Shown: positions 26,273 through 35,285 of the stretch, piece after piece
Layout: each line of letters opens with the position of its first letter
How positions within the stretch are numbered: the first letter of the stretch is position 1
Source: UBA937 sp031549725
GTDB lineage: Bacteria > Spirochaetota > Spirochaetia > Treponematales > Breznakiellaceae
Assembly: GCA_031549725.1 (NCBI GenBank)
Contig: JAVBPH010000001.1
Location: forward strand, 1 to 64,000
DNA length: 64,000 nucleotides
Direction of reading: 5' to 3'
The notes under the pieces: model-generated
The model's database searches: none
What the model saw: the letters and a program-made list of their open reading frames with translations, nothing else
Told to the model about the DNA's origin: nothing
Program-made: the position numbers and the translations under genes

Positions 26273-28579
26273 ATGAAAATGGTCAAGTATCCCTGGCTGA
26301 AGGGTTTCATCATAATTATCGCTGTTATTTTTGGGGCGGTTATATTGTTTAAAACAGGTCTGGGCTTGGCGCCTTTTCCGGAACTGGATGCTTTCAGGAA
26401 CCGGTCCTATGGATTGGTTGTCCAGGACAGGAACGGCATAACCCTGCGGGTCATTCCCCCGGATGATGGGGTTAAACGGGAATGGGTCAGCCTGGATCAG
26501 ATTCCCGAAGGGGTAAAACGGACATTTATCCGGGCGGAGGACCGGCGTTTTTATGTTCATCCCGGCATTGATCCCATTTCTGTTATAGCCAGTGCCTGGC
26601 GGAATGCCCGGGCAGGGAAAACCGTTTCCGGGGCATCCACCATAACCATGCAACTGGCCCGGATCATAAAACCCCATCCCCAGGGGATGAAGGGAAAACT
26701 GATAGAAGCCTGGGACGCCATGCGTTTGGAGGCAAAACTTTCAAAGCGGGAAATCCTTGAATTGTGGTTTAACGGTATTCCCTTTGGAAGCAATATCGAA
26801 GGCCTGGGGGCAATGGCCAGGAATAGGTTCGGCCTGGCCGCGGACCAGCTGGATGATGCCCATGCGGCGGTACTGGCGGTGGTTCCCCGGAGGCCGTCCC
26901 TTTACGATCCGCTTTACAATGAATCCAGGTCACTCCAGGCGGCGGTACTGCTTTCCAGGCGCTGTAATCTGCATATTGATGAAGAAACCCTCAGGGAGGT
27001 CATAACCGGAACCAGGAATATCCATGATAAAGACCGGGCTCCCTTTTATGCGCCCCATTTCACGGACCGGCTGGCCAGACTGGTCCAGGATGAACATGAT
27101 CCTTCCCGGAGGATTGTTAAAAGTACCCTGGATCTAAGAATGCAGACCCTGGCGGAACAGCAGCTGAGGAACGAGCTTTTCCAGCTTTCCCACAACCGGG
27201 TAGGGAATGGGGCAATTCTATTGATAGAAAATGCCACGGGAAACATCCTGGTGTATGCGGGTTCAAGGTCCTGGTTTGATGAAGACTCCCAGGGTAAAAT
27301 CGACGGGATCCGGGTATTAAACCAGCCCGGATCATGTCTTAAGCCGTTTCTCTATGCCCTGGCCATGGATTCCGGGATTGGCCCCGGTGATATCCTTCCG
27401 GATCTTCCTTCGGTATTCGGAGGAAGTGAAGCCTACATTCCCTCGAATTTTGACCGCCGGTTTAATGGTCCCGTGAGGATGCGGGTCGCCCTGGCATCAT
27501 CCCTGAATATTCCTGCGGTGTATACCCTGGAAAGGCTTGGGGTTACCCGGTTCGAGGGTTATCTGGAACAGCTGGGATTTTATTCTATCTCGGACAGGAT
27601 GGGTACCCATGGAACCGGCCTGGCTTTGGGAAATGCCGAGGTAAGTCTGGAGGAAATGGTCTGCGGCTTTGCTGCCTTTCCCAGAGGGGGCAGTCCCGCC
27701 CAATTGCAGTTTTATCAATCCGCTGAGAAAAAAAAGCAGGATGGATTAAAAGGAAAAACTGATCCGGTGATATCATCCGGGACGGCCTGGGTAATCTGCG
27801 ATATACTATCGGATCCGGCCAGCCGTTATCCCGGATTCGGGCCTGCTCCGGTGTTCCAGTTACCCTTCCCGGTGATGTTTAAAACCGGAACATCAAACCA
27901 GTTCCAGAATATTTGGGCCCTGGCTGCTACGGAACAATACACCGTTGGGGTTTGGATGGGAAATTTTTCCGGTGAAACCGTGATCGGAAAAACCGGCAGT
28001 TCTATTCCCGCAGGGATAGCGTCAAATTTGCTCAAACAACTTATATCCGGACAGGAGGAAGGGCAGTTTCCCAATTCCCGGGTTTCGTATTCAACGGCCG
28101 GCCATGTGGGCGGTCCGGTTCCTGCCGGACTGGTTCAAAGGGATATATGCGCCTTATCGGGGATGCTGTACACATCCCGGTGTACCGGCAGCGTCCGGGA
28201 ATGGTTCCCGGATAATGAAATTCCCGGGGATTGCAGCTGGCACAGAGGTTCCGATGTGGTGTATCCCCCGGAATATCAATCCTGGATAGTTGAACGGTTC
28301 AGGACCGCGGGGACAGAAAGAAATCAAAATGCGGGCATCCGGATTCCCTCTCCCGGTTCGGTTTTTTACATTGATCCATCCTTCCCCGGCTCGGCCCAGG
28401 CTATCCGGGTTGAGACGTATGGGTTTGATCCAGGGGCCGGGGTTTTTGTGGATGGTGTTATGTATGGAAATATTAATAATGCCGGGGTATTTATGCTTCC
28501 CCTTGCCCGGGGAAGGCATGGTATTGAAGTGGAGGATGATTCCGGGAAGTATGCTTCAGTGGAGATTGAGGTGAGGTGA
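26273..28579 (+). CDS. pbpC: Penicillin-binding protein 1C
   Basis: Bifunctional peptidoglycan synthase in the inner membrane. After a membrane anchor (about 11-28), the glycosyltransferase domain has RAEDRRFYVHPGID with the catalytic E89, and then TITMQLARI. The transpeptidase domain has S354 in SCLKPF, the SLN motif at 410-412 and KTG at 537-539 (FKTGTSNQFQNIW). A C-terminal BiPBP_C domain (about 675-768) is typical of PBP1C. The length of 768 residues is normal. It is followed by REP-like array C and is not in an obvious operon. Confidence 0.94.
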   Translation: MKMVKYPWLKGFIIIIAVIFGAVILFKTGLGLAPFPELDAFRNRSYGLVVQDRNGITLRVIPPDDGVKREWVSLDQIPEGVKRTFIRAEDRRFYVHPGIDPISVIASAWRNARAGKTVSGASTITMQLARIIKPHPQGMKGKLIEAWDAMRLEAKLSKREILELWFNGIPFGSNIEGLGAMARNRFGLAADQLDDAHAAVLAVVPRRPSLYDPLYNESRSLQAAVLLSRRCNLHIDEETLREVITGTRNIHDKDRAPFYAPHFTDRLARLVQDEHDPSRRIVKSTLDLRMQTLAEQQLRNELFQLSHNRVGNGAILLIENATGNILVYAGSRSWFDEDSQGKIDGIRVLNQPGSCLKPFLYALAMDSGIGPGDILPDLPSVFGGSEAYIPSNFDRRFNGPVRMRVALASSLNIPAVYTLERLGVTRFEGYLEQLGFYSISDRMGTHGTGLALGNAEVSLEEMVCGFAAFPRGGSPAQLQFYQSAEKKKQDGLKGKTDPVISSGTAWVICDILSDPASRYPGFGPAPVFQLPFPVMFKTGTSNQFQNIWALAATEQYTVGVWMGNFSGETVIGKTGSSIPAGIASNLLKQLISGQEEGQFPNSRVSYSTAGHVGGPVPAGLVQRDICALSGMLYTSRCTGSVREWFPDNEIPGDCSWHRGSDVVYPPEYQSWIVERFRTAGTERNQNAGIRIPSPGSVFYIDPSFPGSAQAIRVETYGFDPGAGVFVDGVMYGNINNAGVFMLPLARGRHGIEVEDDSGKYASVEIEVR

Positions 28580-28652
28580 CGGATTTTTCGCGGTAGTCCC
28601 TGAAGTTCCATGTGCTGGGATTCTCACGGGACAAGGTTTATTCATTCCAGGT

Positions 28653-29152
28653 GGTTTCGAGAACCTCAACCACCGGGAGAATAATCCCGGTCCCTGAGGC
28701 TCTCGAAGGGTCCTGTGATGAAAAAGCTCTTGTCCCGCGGGTGGTTTCGAGGGCCTCAATCACCGGGAGAATAATCCCGGCCCCTGAGGCTCCCGAAGGG
28801 CCCCGCGGTGAAAAAGCTCTTGCCCCGCGGGTGATTTCGAGGGCCTCAATCACCGGGAGAATGATCCCGGCCCCTGAGGCTCCCGAAGGGTCCTGTGATG
28901 AAAAAGCTCTTGTCCCGCGGGTGGTTTCGAGGGCCTCAATCACCGGGAGAATAATCCCGGCCCCTGAGGCTCCCGAAGGGCCCCGCGGTGAAAAAGCTCT
29001 TGTCCCGCGGGTGGTTTCGAGGGCCTCAACCACCGGGAGAATAATCCCGGTCCCTGAGGCTCCCGAAGGGCTCCGCGGTGAAAAAGCTCTTGCCCCGCGG
29101 GTGATTTCGAGGGCCTCAATCACCGGGAGAATGATCCCGGTCCTCAAGGGAT
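28653..29152. repeat. REP-like array C (six units of exactly 90 bp)
   Basis: Units start (GG/GA)TTTCGAG at 28653, 28743, 28833, 28923, 29013 and 29103, an exact period of 90 bp. Two alternating subtypes exist (GTGGTTTCGA and GTGATTTCGA). As in array B, each unit has two opposed hairpins with a TCGAG-CCTC type loop. Because 90 is a multiple of three, long open frames exist on both strands; these are artefacts of the repeat. The array lies between the pbpC stop and the radical SAM stop, filling the 585-bp gap. Confidence 0.92.
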
Positions 29153-29164
29153 CGCTGGAATTAT

Positions 29165-31432
29165 CTATAGCGTTTTTTCCTGACAGGCAGTGAGTCCTCC
29201 CTCCCGGAGGACTTTCCAGAATTTTATAGTCTTTTCCTTTCCCAGAATTGAGGCCAGGGCATCGAAGGTATGATCCATTCCGGAACCCGGGGAGGCTTGT
29301 ATCAGAATATCCGCTAAGGCCCTGACCTGGTCTTCCCCGGCGGCAAAACCGTATTCGTAATCCGATATTTTCCAGCGCCACCTGAGGAGGGTTTCGGTTT
29401 TTCCGGGAATAACCATGGGTTTTGAACCCAGGAAAACATGCCGTCTATGTTCATAGTCAGAAAAACATTTGTCCCGGCGGCGGGCATACTCACTGATATG
29501 GAAGGAAATAAAATCTTCCGGGACTGAGGGTTTTGGTACTTTGAAGGGAAAAGCCTTGCCCACCGGCAGGGAAGTATCACCGGCCATCCATGCGGCGGCC
29601 AGCGAATCCAGAGGGACGGTGAATTTATCGAATCGGTTTTCACCTTCAAAACCCAGGTCGTTATCGGCAAACACCTTCATCCGGGGATTTATTTTGAGCG
29701 GATCTTTGATGATGAGGGATTCATGGTTTCCCTGGAGTTTTTCGGTATATATTTTTGAATGCCTGGTAAGGACAAATTTATGCCAGAAGGTGGAGTCCAG
29801 CAGTCCCGTTTCAAAGAATTGGCGCATTACCTCCGCGGAGTCTATAATTTCCGCATCATCCTCATCCCAGTAGCCGTAGATCAGATATGCGTGGGTCAGG
29901 ATGCCCGACTCCTTAAAAGCCGCACAGGCGCTGACCACATCGTCGAAACCGATTCCCTTGCCGATCCGCTGGAATCCCTTCCCGGACGCCACTTCTATCC
30001 CCGCGGATACCCCCACAAGGCCGCCGGCGGCTAAAAGAGCTGCCGTATCGGGGGTAAAACTTTTTTCAAAACGGATGTTTCCCCAAAAGAAAAAGGGCAG
30101 TCCTTTTTGGCGGTTCAGTTCCGCCAGCCGGAGCAGGGATGAAACCGGCGCTGCTTCATCCACCAGGTGAATACCGCGGATGCCGGTCTTTTCAACCTGA
30201 TCAAGCAGGTGCCCGAATAGGGCATCAGGATCAACCTTCCTGAAACCCTTTATGTAATCCAGGCTTACATCACAGAAGGCACAGTTATGCCAGTAACAGC
30301 CATGGGCCAGGTACACCTTCAGCCAATGCCCGTCGGACCAGAGGCGGTGCATGGGATTGGTGTCATCCACGGGGTAGATGTATCTGGAAAAATCCACCGA
30401 GGAATAATCCGGAAAAACCGATACCGGGGATTCCCCGTCGATCTCAGAAAAGATTTTGTCATCATCCCCGGGCTTGATGATTTGTCCGGTTTCATCCAAC
30501 CGGTACATGGTTTTGTACAGGGGCTGTCCCCCCCGGGGGGTCCGGCTTCCCGCATCCTTTAAAATTGCAGCGAGGGAACCGTATCCCCGGTCAAAGGAAA
30601 GATAATCAAAGAAATCAAAAAACCGGTCATCCCCCAGGGAACGAAGTTCGGTATTTACATAACCGCCTCCGGCGATGGTGGTGACCCGGTTCCCGAAGTA
30701 TTTCCTGGCTGATTCCGCACAGTACAGCGCCCCGGTTAAACAACCGGGAAAGGGGATTGAACAGCCCAGGATCAGCGGTTCCCCGGGAGGGATATCCATG
30801 GTTTCCCACTCCCGTTTCAGGTATGGGCCATAAAAAGTGTCCAGGATGAAACCTGAAAGGTTTTCCAGGACCGCTGAAAAATCCCGGATGCTTTTTCCCG
30901 AAGATTGTTCGTAACGGATTAGTGCAAAGGACGGGTCCAGGGTAAGCCTGATAAATTCCGCCAGGTCCGCCAGGAGTTTCCCCGCCATGAGGCCCGCCGC
31001 ATCAGGAGGGGGCTGGCCCTCCACCGAATCCAGGTAAGCATCCAGCCTGGGGCTTCCGGGCAGAATGCCGTTGGCCAGTCCCAGCAGGTGGCCAAATTCC
31101 CGGTCCTCTCCCCGGAGAAAACTGATCAGCCTGTTTATGCTGCGGATCCATTTTTCTTCTTCCGACAGGAAACCTTCTATATAATAAATAACCTGGTTTT
31201 CCTCGAAAACCGGAGGTCCGGCCTGATTATTCCCGCGGTTTTTATAAACCGATGCGGCCTCTGAAAAAACCAGCCTTAAACCATCCCGGCAAAAGACCTT
31301 TTCAAACAAACCAATGGAATGATCCGCGGTTCGTACCGTTAATCCCTGCTTTTCGAGGAAAGAACGAAGGTAATATATAGAAGGATATGGAGCATTCAGC
31401 TGCACCAGGGGAGGCTGTACCAGGTAAATCAT
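29165..31432 (-). CDS. B12-binding-type radical SAM protein
   Basis: A 755-residue radical SAM enzyme of unknown substrate. The N-terminal part (about 1-300) resembles a cobalamin-binding Rossmann region (NAPYPSIYYLRSFLEKQGL, LGCSIPFPGCLTGALYC, TTIAGGGYVN). The radical SAM domain begins with HGCYWHNCAFCDVSLDYI, with cysteines at 379, 384 and 387 (C-x4-C-x2-C, a spacing found in this subfamily). TIM-barrel elements follow (IHLVDEAAPV, FFFWGNIRFEKSF, VGVSAGIEVASGKGFQRIGKG). The start has an AAGGG ribosome-binding site. The stop lies 13 nt from REP array C. It is divergent from ptsI. Confidence 0.85.
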   Translation of the reverse strand: MIYLVQPPLVQLNAPYPSIYYLRSFLEKQGLTVRTADHSIGLFEKVFCRDGLRLVFSEAASVYKNRGNNQAGPPVFEENQVIYYIEGFLSEEEKWIRSINRLISFLRGEDREFGHLLGLANGILPGSPRLDAYLDSVEGQPPPDAAGLMAGKLLADLAEFIRLTLDPSFALIRYEQSSGKSIRDFSAVLENLSGFILDTFYGPYLKREWETMDIPPGEPLILGCSIPFPGCLTGALYCAESARKYFGNRVTTIAGGGYVNTELRSLGDDRFFDFFDYLSFDRGYGSLAAILKDAGSRTPRGGQPLYKTMYRLDETGQIIKPGDDDKIFSEIDGESPVSVFPDYSSVDFSRYIYPVDDTNPMHRLWSDGHWLKVYLAHGCYWHNCAFCDVSLDYIKGFRKVDPDALFGHLLDQVEKTGIRGIHLVDEAAPVSSLLRLAELNRQKGLPFFFWGNIRFEKSFTPDTAALLAAGGLVGVSAGIEVASGKGFQRIGKGIGFDDVVSACAAFKESGILTHAYLIYGYWDEDDAEIIDSAEVMRQFFETGLLDSTFWHKFVLTRHSKIYTEKLQGNHESLIIKDPLKINPRMKVFADNDLGFEGENRFDKFTVPLDSLAAAWMAGDTSLPVGKAFPFKVPKPSVPEDFISFHISEYARRRDKCFSDYEHRRHVFLGSKPMVIPGKTETLLRWRWKISDYEYGFAAGEDQVRALADILIQASPGSGMDHTFDALASILGKEKTIKFWKVLREGGLTACQEKTL

Positions 31433-31638
31433 TTCATCCCTTCTTTTTGCTTAAACGATGGACAATGCTGACCCGTGGCGCGAAAGACTTCTATAGATGG
31501 CAAATTCCGGCTTTTAATGCCGAATACCAAACAGGACCGGGGAAAATGGGGGTCCCAGCTTATCCTAAAATACACACATTTAAGACAGTCCGGGGCTCTT
31601 TCGATTGTTTTTGTTCTATTATTTTCTTCCATACCGGT

Positions 31639-31668
31639 TTGACAGTTTACCCGGCTTTGGAGTATCCT
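31639..31668 (+). promoter_or_regulatory. ptsI: ptsI promoter, probably giving a leaderless mRNA
   Basis: A perfect TTGACA (31639-31644), an 18-bp spacer and TATCCT (31663-31668) end 8 nt before the ptsI ATG. The only GGAG lies about 14 nt before the start and inside the promoter spacer. Confidence 0.5.
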
Positions 31669-31676
31669 TCAATACA

Positions 31677-33416
31677 ATGGAACAGTTATCCGGAATTCCT
31701 GCCTCATCTGGCGTTGTTATGGGAAAGGCCTTTCTTTACCTGGAAGGCGAAACTCCAGAAATACCCCGTTATACCATTGATGGAGAATCTCTTGAAATGG
31801 AATGGCAGCGTCTTCTTGCTGCCGTGGAAGAGACAAAACAGGAAATTGCCGGGCTGCATAAAAGGGCTGAACAGGAGCTGGACAAGCAGCAGGCGGATAT
31901 TTTTGAAGCCCACCTGATGATGGTGGAGGATGTCGAATTCCTGGATCAAATTAAAGAAAGATTATTCATCCAGAAAGAAAATGTTGAATGGATTGTAAAA
32001 AGTATTGTTCATGAAATGATGCAAAAACTGATGGCCTCGGGGGATCCCTACCTGCGGGAACGGGCTGTCGATATATCCGATGTGGCCAACGGGGTTATCC
32101 GTAATCTTCTGTCAATAAAAAAATTCTCCCTGGCGGATTTAAAAGAGGACATTATCCTCGTTGTCCGGGATTTGCTGCCCTCGGATGCCCTGATCATGGA
32201 CAAAACCCGGGTAAAGGGCATTGTTATGGATATGGGAGGCCGGACCTCCCATACGGCGATCCTGTCCAGGGCCTTTGAAATTCCCGCTGTGCTGGGGCTT
32301 TCCAAAGCAACAAAAATGATACACAACGGCGATATGCTGATTGTGGACGGAATTGAAGGAAAGGTTACGGTAAATCCCGATGAAAAAGCCGTTTCCCTGT
32401 TTAAGAGGACCACCGCACAAATCGCCAAAATGACCGACGAGCTAGCAGCAATCCGGGACATGCCCGCGGAAACCCTCGACGGTCATAAGGTTTTATTGAA
32501 GGCAAACATTGAAACCTCCGAGGAAGCCGCCAGAATTTTAAAATATGGCGCCGATGGGGTCGGCCTTTACCGGTCGGAATTCTTATTTATCACCCCGGGG
32601 CTGTCTTCGGATGAGGAAGCCCAGTTTCAATCCTATAAAAAAGTTTTAAAAGCCCTGGGTGACAAACCCGTTACCATCAGGACCCTGGATGTGGGGGGGG
32701 ACAAGATATTTCCCAATTTCCAGGCCGCGGATGAAAAGAATCCCCTTCTGGGGTGGCGGGCAATCCGGTTCTGCATATCCTTCCCGGAATTGTTCAAAAC
32801 CCAGCTCCGGGCCATGCTTCGTGCCAGTGTAGAGGGAAATCTGAAAATCATGTTTCCCATGATTTCCGGTATTGAGGAACTGGAGGATGCGTTGGCTATT
32901 CTCGAGGAGGCTAAATCGGAATGCCTGGCCAAGGGACAGAAAATTTCCGGGAATATCCAGGTGGGGATCATGATTGAGGTGCCCTCCGCGGCCATGACTG
33001 CGGATATTCTGGCAAAAAAATCGGCCTTCTTTTCTATCGGAACCAACGACCTGGTACAGTACAGTGTTGCGGCTGACCGGGGAAACGAAAAGGTCAACTA
33101 CCTGGCACAGCCGTTTCATCCGGGGGTGCTGCGGTTTATCAAAACAACTATCGATGCTGCCCACGGGCAGGGATTAAAAGCCGCCATGTGCGGTGAACTG
33201 GCCGGGGATCCCATGGCAACCGCGGTTCTGCTGGGGATGGGCCTGGATGAATTCAGCATGACCCCCCAATCAATACCGCTTGTTAAAGAAATTATCCGGG
33301 GTTCCACTTTAAAAGATTGTAAAAACCTGGCCCAAAAAGCCCTGGAATGTACATCCTATAAATCGGTGGATTCCCTGGTTGAAACATGGATGGCCGAACA
33401 TTTCCCTGTCTTTTAG
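31677..33416 (+). CDS. ptsI: Phosphoenolpyruvate-protein phosphotransferase, Enzyme I
   Basis: First enzyme of the sugar phosphotransferase system, moving phosphate from PEP to HPr. The start at 31677 is chosen because SGIPASSGVVMGKAF is the usual N-terminus; the longer frame adds 24 unrelated residues. The phospho-acceptor is H192 in GGRTSHTAILSR. The PEP-binding domain follows with GVGLYRSEFLF and FFSIGTNDLVQYSVAADR, and the conserved active-site Cys is C505 in CGELAGDP. Length 579 is normal. No ptsH or sugar-specific Enzyme II is nearby. Confidence 0.95.
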   Translation: MEQLSGIPASSGVVMGKAFLYLEGETPEIPRYTIDGESLEMEWQRLLAAVEETKQEIAGLHKRAEQELDKQQADIFEAHLMMVEDVEFLDQIKERLFIQKENVEWIVKSIVHEMMQKLMASGDPYLRERAVDISDVANGVIRNLLSIKKFSLADLKEDIILVVRDLLPSDALIMDKTRVKGIVMDMGGRTSHTAILSRAFEIPAVLGLSKATKMIHNGDMLIVDGIEGKVTVNPDEKAVSLFKRTTAQIAKMTDELAAIRDMPAETLDGHKVLLKANIETSEEAARILKYGADGVGLYRSEFLFITPGLSSDEEAQFQSYKKVLKALGDKPVTIRTLDVGGDKIFPNFQAADEKNPLLGWRAIRFCISFPELFKTQLRAMLRASVEGNLKIMFPMISGIEELEDALAILEEAKSECLAKGQKISGNIQVGIMIEVPSAAMTADILAKKSAFFSIGTNDLVQYSVAADRGNEKVNYLAQPFHPGVLRFIKTTIDAAHGQGLKAAMCGELAGDPMATAVLLGMGLDEFSMTPQSIPLVKEIIRGSTLKDCKNLAQKALECTSYKSVDSLVETWMAEHFPVF

Positions 33417-33440
33417 ACAGGTTCTTTAGGCTAGGTAATT

Positions 33441-34943
33441 ATGCAATTTGATTCGGAAATAAAATACAGGCATCTTCCTACGGTTGTTTTAGCGGGCAGA
33501 CCCAATGTGGGGAAATCCACCCTGTTCAACAGGATTTTGCGGAAACGCCGGTCCATTACCGATCCCACCCCTGGGGTAACCCGGGATCCCGTGGGAGCCG
33601 ATTGTTTTATCCTGGGTAAGCCCGTCCATCTGGTTGATACCGGAGGATTCAAGCTGGACCGGGAAGAACTGGATGACCTGGTGGTGGAGCGGACCCTGGA
33701 AACCCTGGAAGCCGCAGACCTGGTAATACTTATCCTGGAAGCCGGGGAACTTACCCTGGAGGATGAGGAATTTATCCAATTCCTGCGGCCTTACCAGAAC
33801 CGGATGATTGTGGCGGTGAATAAAACCGAAGGCGGACGCCGGGAAGCCGATGCCTGGAATGTTCTTTCCTACGGGTTTGACCAGGTATTTATGATCTCCG
33901 CGGAACATGGGGATAATATCCTGGAGCTTGAGGAATCCATCATTTCCAGGCTGGATTTTTCAAGGGTCGAGGTGGATGATCTTGAGGACCGGCCTGTCAG
34001 AATTGCCCTTCTGGGGAAACCCAACACGGGAAAATCGACCCTCTCGAACCGGCTTACCGCTTCGGCTGCCTCCATTGTCAGCGATATCCCCGGTACAACC
34101 CGGGATGTGGTGGAGGGGATGTTTTCCTACAAGAAACACCTTTTCAAAGTTTTGGATACCGCGGGGATCCGCCGGAAAAGCAAGGTCACTGAAAATATAG
34201 AATATTATTCGGTAAACCGGGCAATAAAAACCCTGGAAGAAGCGGATATTGTTTTTCTCATGATCGATGCCCAGGAAGGTCTGACCGACCAGGATAAAAA
34301 AATCACCGCCCTGGCAGCGGAAAAGGGAAGGGGCATTATCCTGGTGATGAATAAATGGGATACCATGCCGGATATAAAAAATACCTTTACCGCCATGGCC
34401 GACCGGACCCGTTTTATGTTCGGCCACCTGGAGTATGCCCCGATCATACCGGTCAGCGCCAAAGACGGAACCGGGGTGGATAAACTTCTCGATACCGCAT
34501 TGAAAATGTATAAACAGCTTATCCGGCACATTGATACGGGGCCACTCAACAAAGCCCTGGAACAGTGGCTCATAGATTATCCGCCTCCGGTGGGACCCCA
34601 AACCCGATTTAAAATTAAATATGCCACCCAGGTTTCGGAAAACCCGGTGAAGTTTATCTTTTTTGCCAGCCGCCCGGATGCGGTGGGCAGCGCCTATGAA
34701 TCGTACCTGAGAAACAAAATCCGGAAGGATCTGGGGTATTCCATGATACCCGTCCAGATTGAACTCCGGGGATCCAGAAAGGATGCCTTAACCGCCCTCA
34801 GGGAACTGGAAACCAAAGGTCATGCAAAAAAGGAAAAGGCTGATGCAAAAACCACTGGCCCGGGGAATACCGCAAAAGAAAAGAAATCCCGGGGCGGCAA
34901 AGGGGCCCCTTCTCTCAAAAAAACAAAAAGACGGGGCACATGA
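33441..34943 (+). CDS. der: Ribosome assembly GTPase Der (EngA)
   Basis: Tandem GTPase needed to complete the large ribosomal subunit. G1 motifs are GRPNVGKST (19-27) and GKPNTGKST (about 193-201), each followed by a DTGG/DTAG motif and an NKTE/NKWD guanine-binding motif. A KH-like domain follows (about 370-450). The C-terminal tail (about 455-500) is an unusual Lys-rich extension with many KK and GK pairs, likely to bind rRNA. The stop codon abuts the merR start. Confidence 0.95.
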   Translation: MQFDSEIKYRHLPTVVLAGRPNVGKSTLFNRILRKRRSITDPTPGVTRDPVGADCFILGKPVHLVDTGGFKLDREELDDLVVERTLETLEAADLVILILEAGELTLEDEEFIQFLRPYQNRMIVAVNKTEGGRREADAWNVLSYGFDQVFMISAEHGDNILELEESIISRLDFSRVEVDDLEDRPVRIALLGKPNTGKSTLSNRLTASAASIVSDIPGTTRDVVEGMFSYKKHLFKVLDTAGIRRKSKVTENIEYYSVNRAIKTLEEADIVFLMIDAQEGLTDQDKKITALAAEKGRGIILVMNKWDTMPDIKNTFTAMADRTRFMFGHLEYAPIIPVSAKDGTGVDKLLDTALKMYKQLIRHIDTGPLNKALEQWLIDYPPPVGPQTRFKIKYATQVSENPVKFIFFASRPDAVGSAYESYLRNKIRKDLGYSMIPVQIELRGSRKDALTALRELETKGHAKKEKADAKTTGPGNTAKEKKSRGGKGAPSLKKTKRRGT

Positions 34944-35279
34944 ATGGCTTCCTATTCCATTGGTGATGTGGAAAAACTAACGGGGATTAAGGCTCATGTT
35001 CTTCGCTACTGGGAAAAAGAGATTCCCCTGCTTCAGCCAAAGAAGGATCACTTTGGAAGAAGGATATATTCCAGCCGGGACCTCCGGATTGTCATGAGAT
35101 TAAGGCATCTTTTGTATGTCCGCCGTTTTACTATCCAGGGTGCCCAGGAACAGTTAGCGGATGAACTGGTCCAGCATCAGGATATCCGGGCTTATATCGA
35201 TGAAATCCGGTCGGATCTGATTGGCTTGTATTTTACGGTTCATAAAGCGGAAGATCCTGATTTGAACAGGCGGGGATAA
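34944..35279 (+). CDS. MerR-family regulator
   Basis: An 111-residue DNA-binding protein with the MerR winged helix at its N-terminus: SIGDVEKLTGIKAHVLRYWEKEIPLLQPKKDHFGRRIYSSRDLRIV, followed by a short helical part. It lacks an effector-binding domain and has no conserved metal cysteines, so it belongs with the small 'HTH-only' MerR proteins. It starts 1 nt after der and is followed 6 nt later by the Rsm22-like gene, so the three are probably one operon. Confidence 0.85.
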   Translation: MASYSIGDVEKLTGIKAHVLRYWEKEIPLLQPKKDHFGRRIYSSRDLRIVMRLRHLLYVRRFTIQGAQEQLADELVQHQDIRAYIDEIRSDLIGLYFTVHKAEDPDLNRRG

Positions 35280-35285
35280 GGATCA

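Noticed and set aside
28612..29381. Long open frames on both strands across array C, and a 114-codon frame across array B
   Set aside because: The 90-bp period keeps frames open by chance. The predicted proteins are low-complexity copies of the same unit with no start signal or family resemblance.
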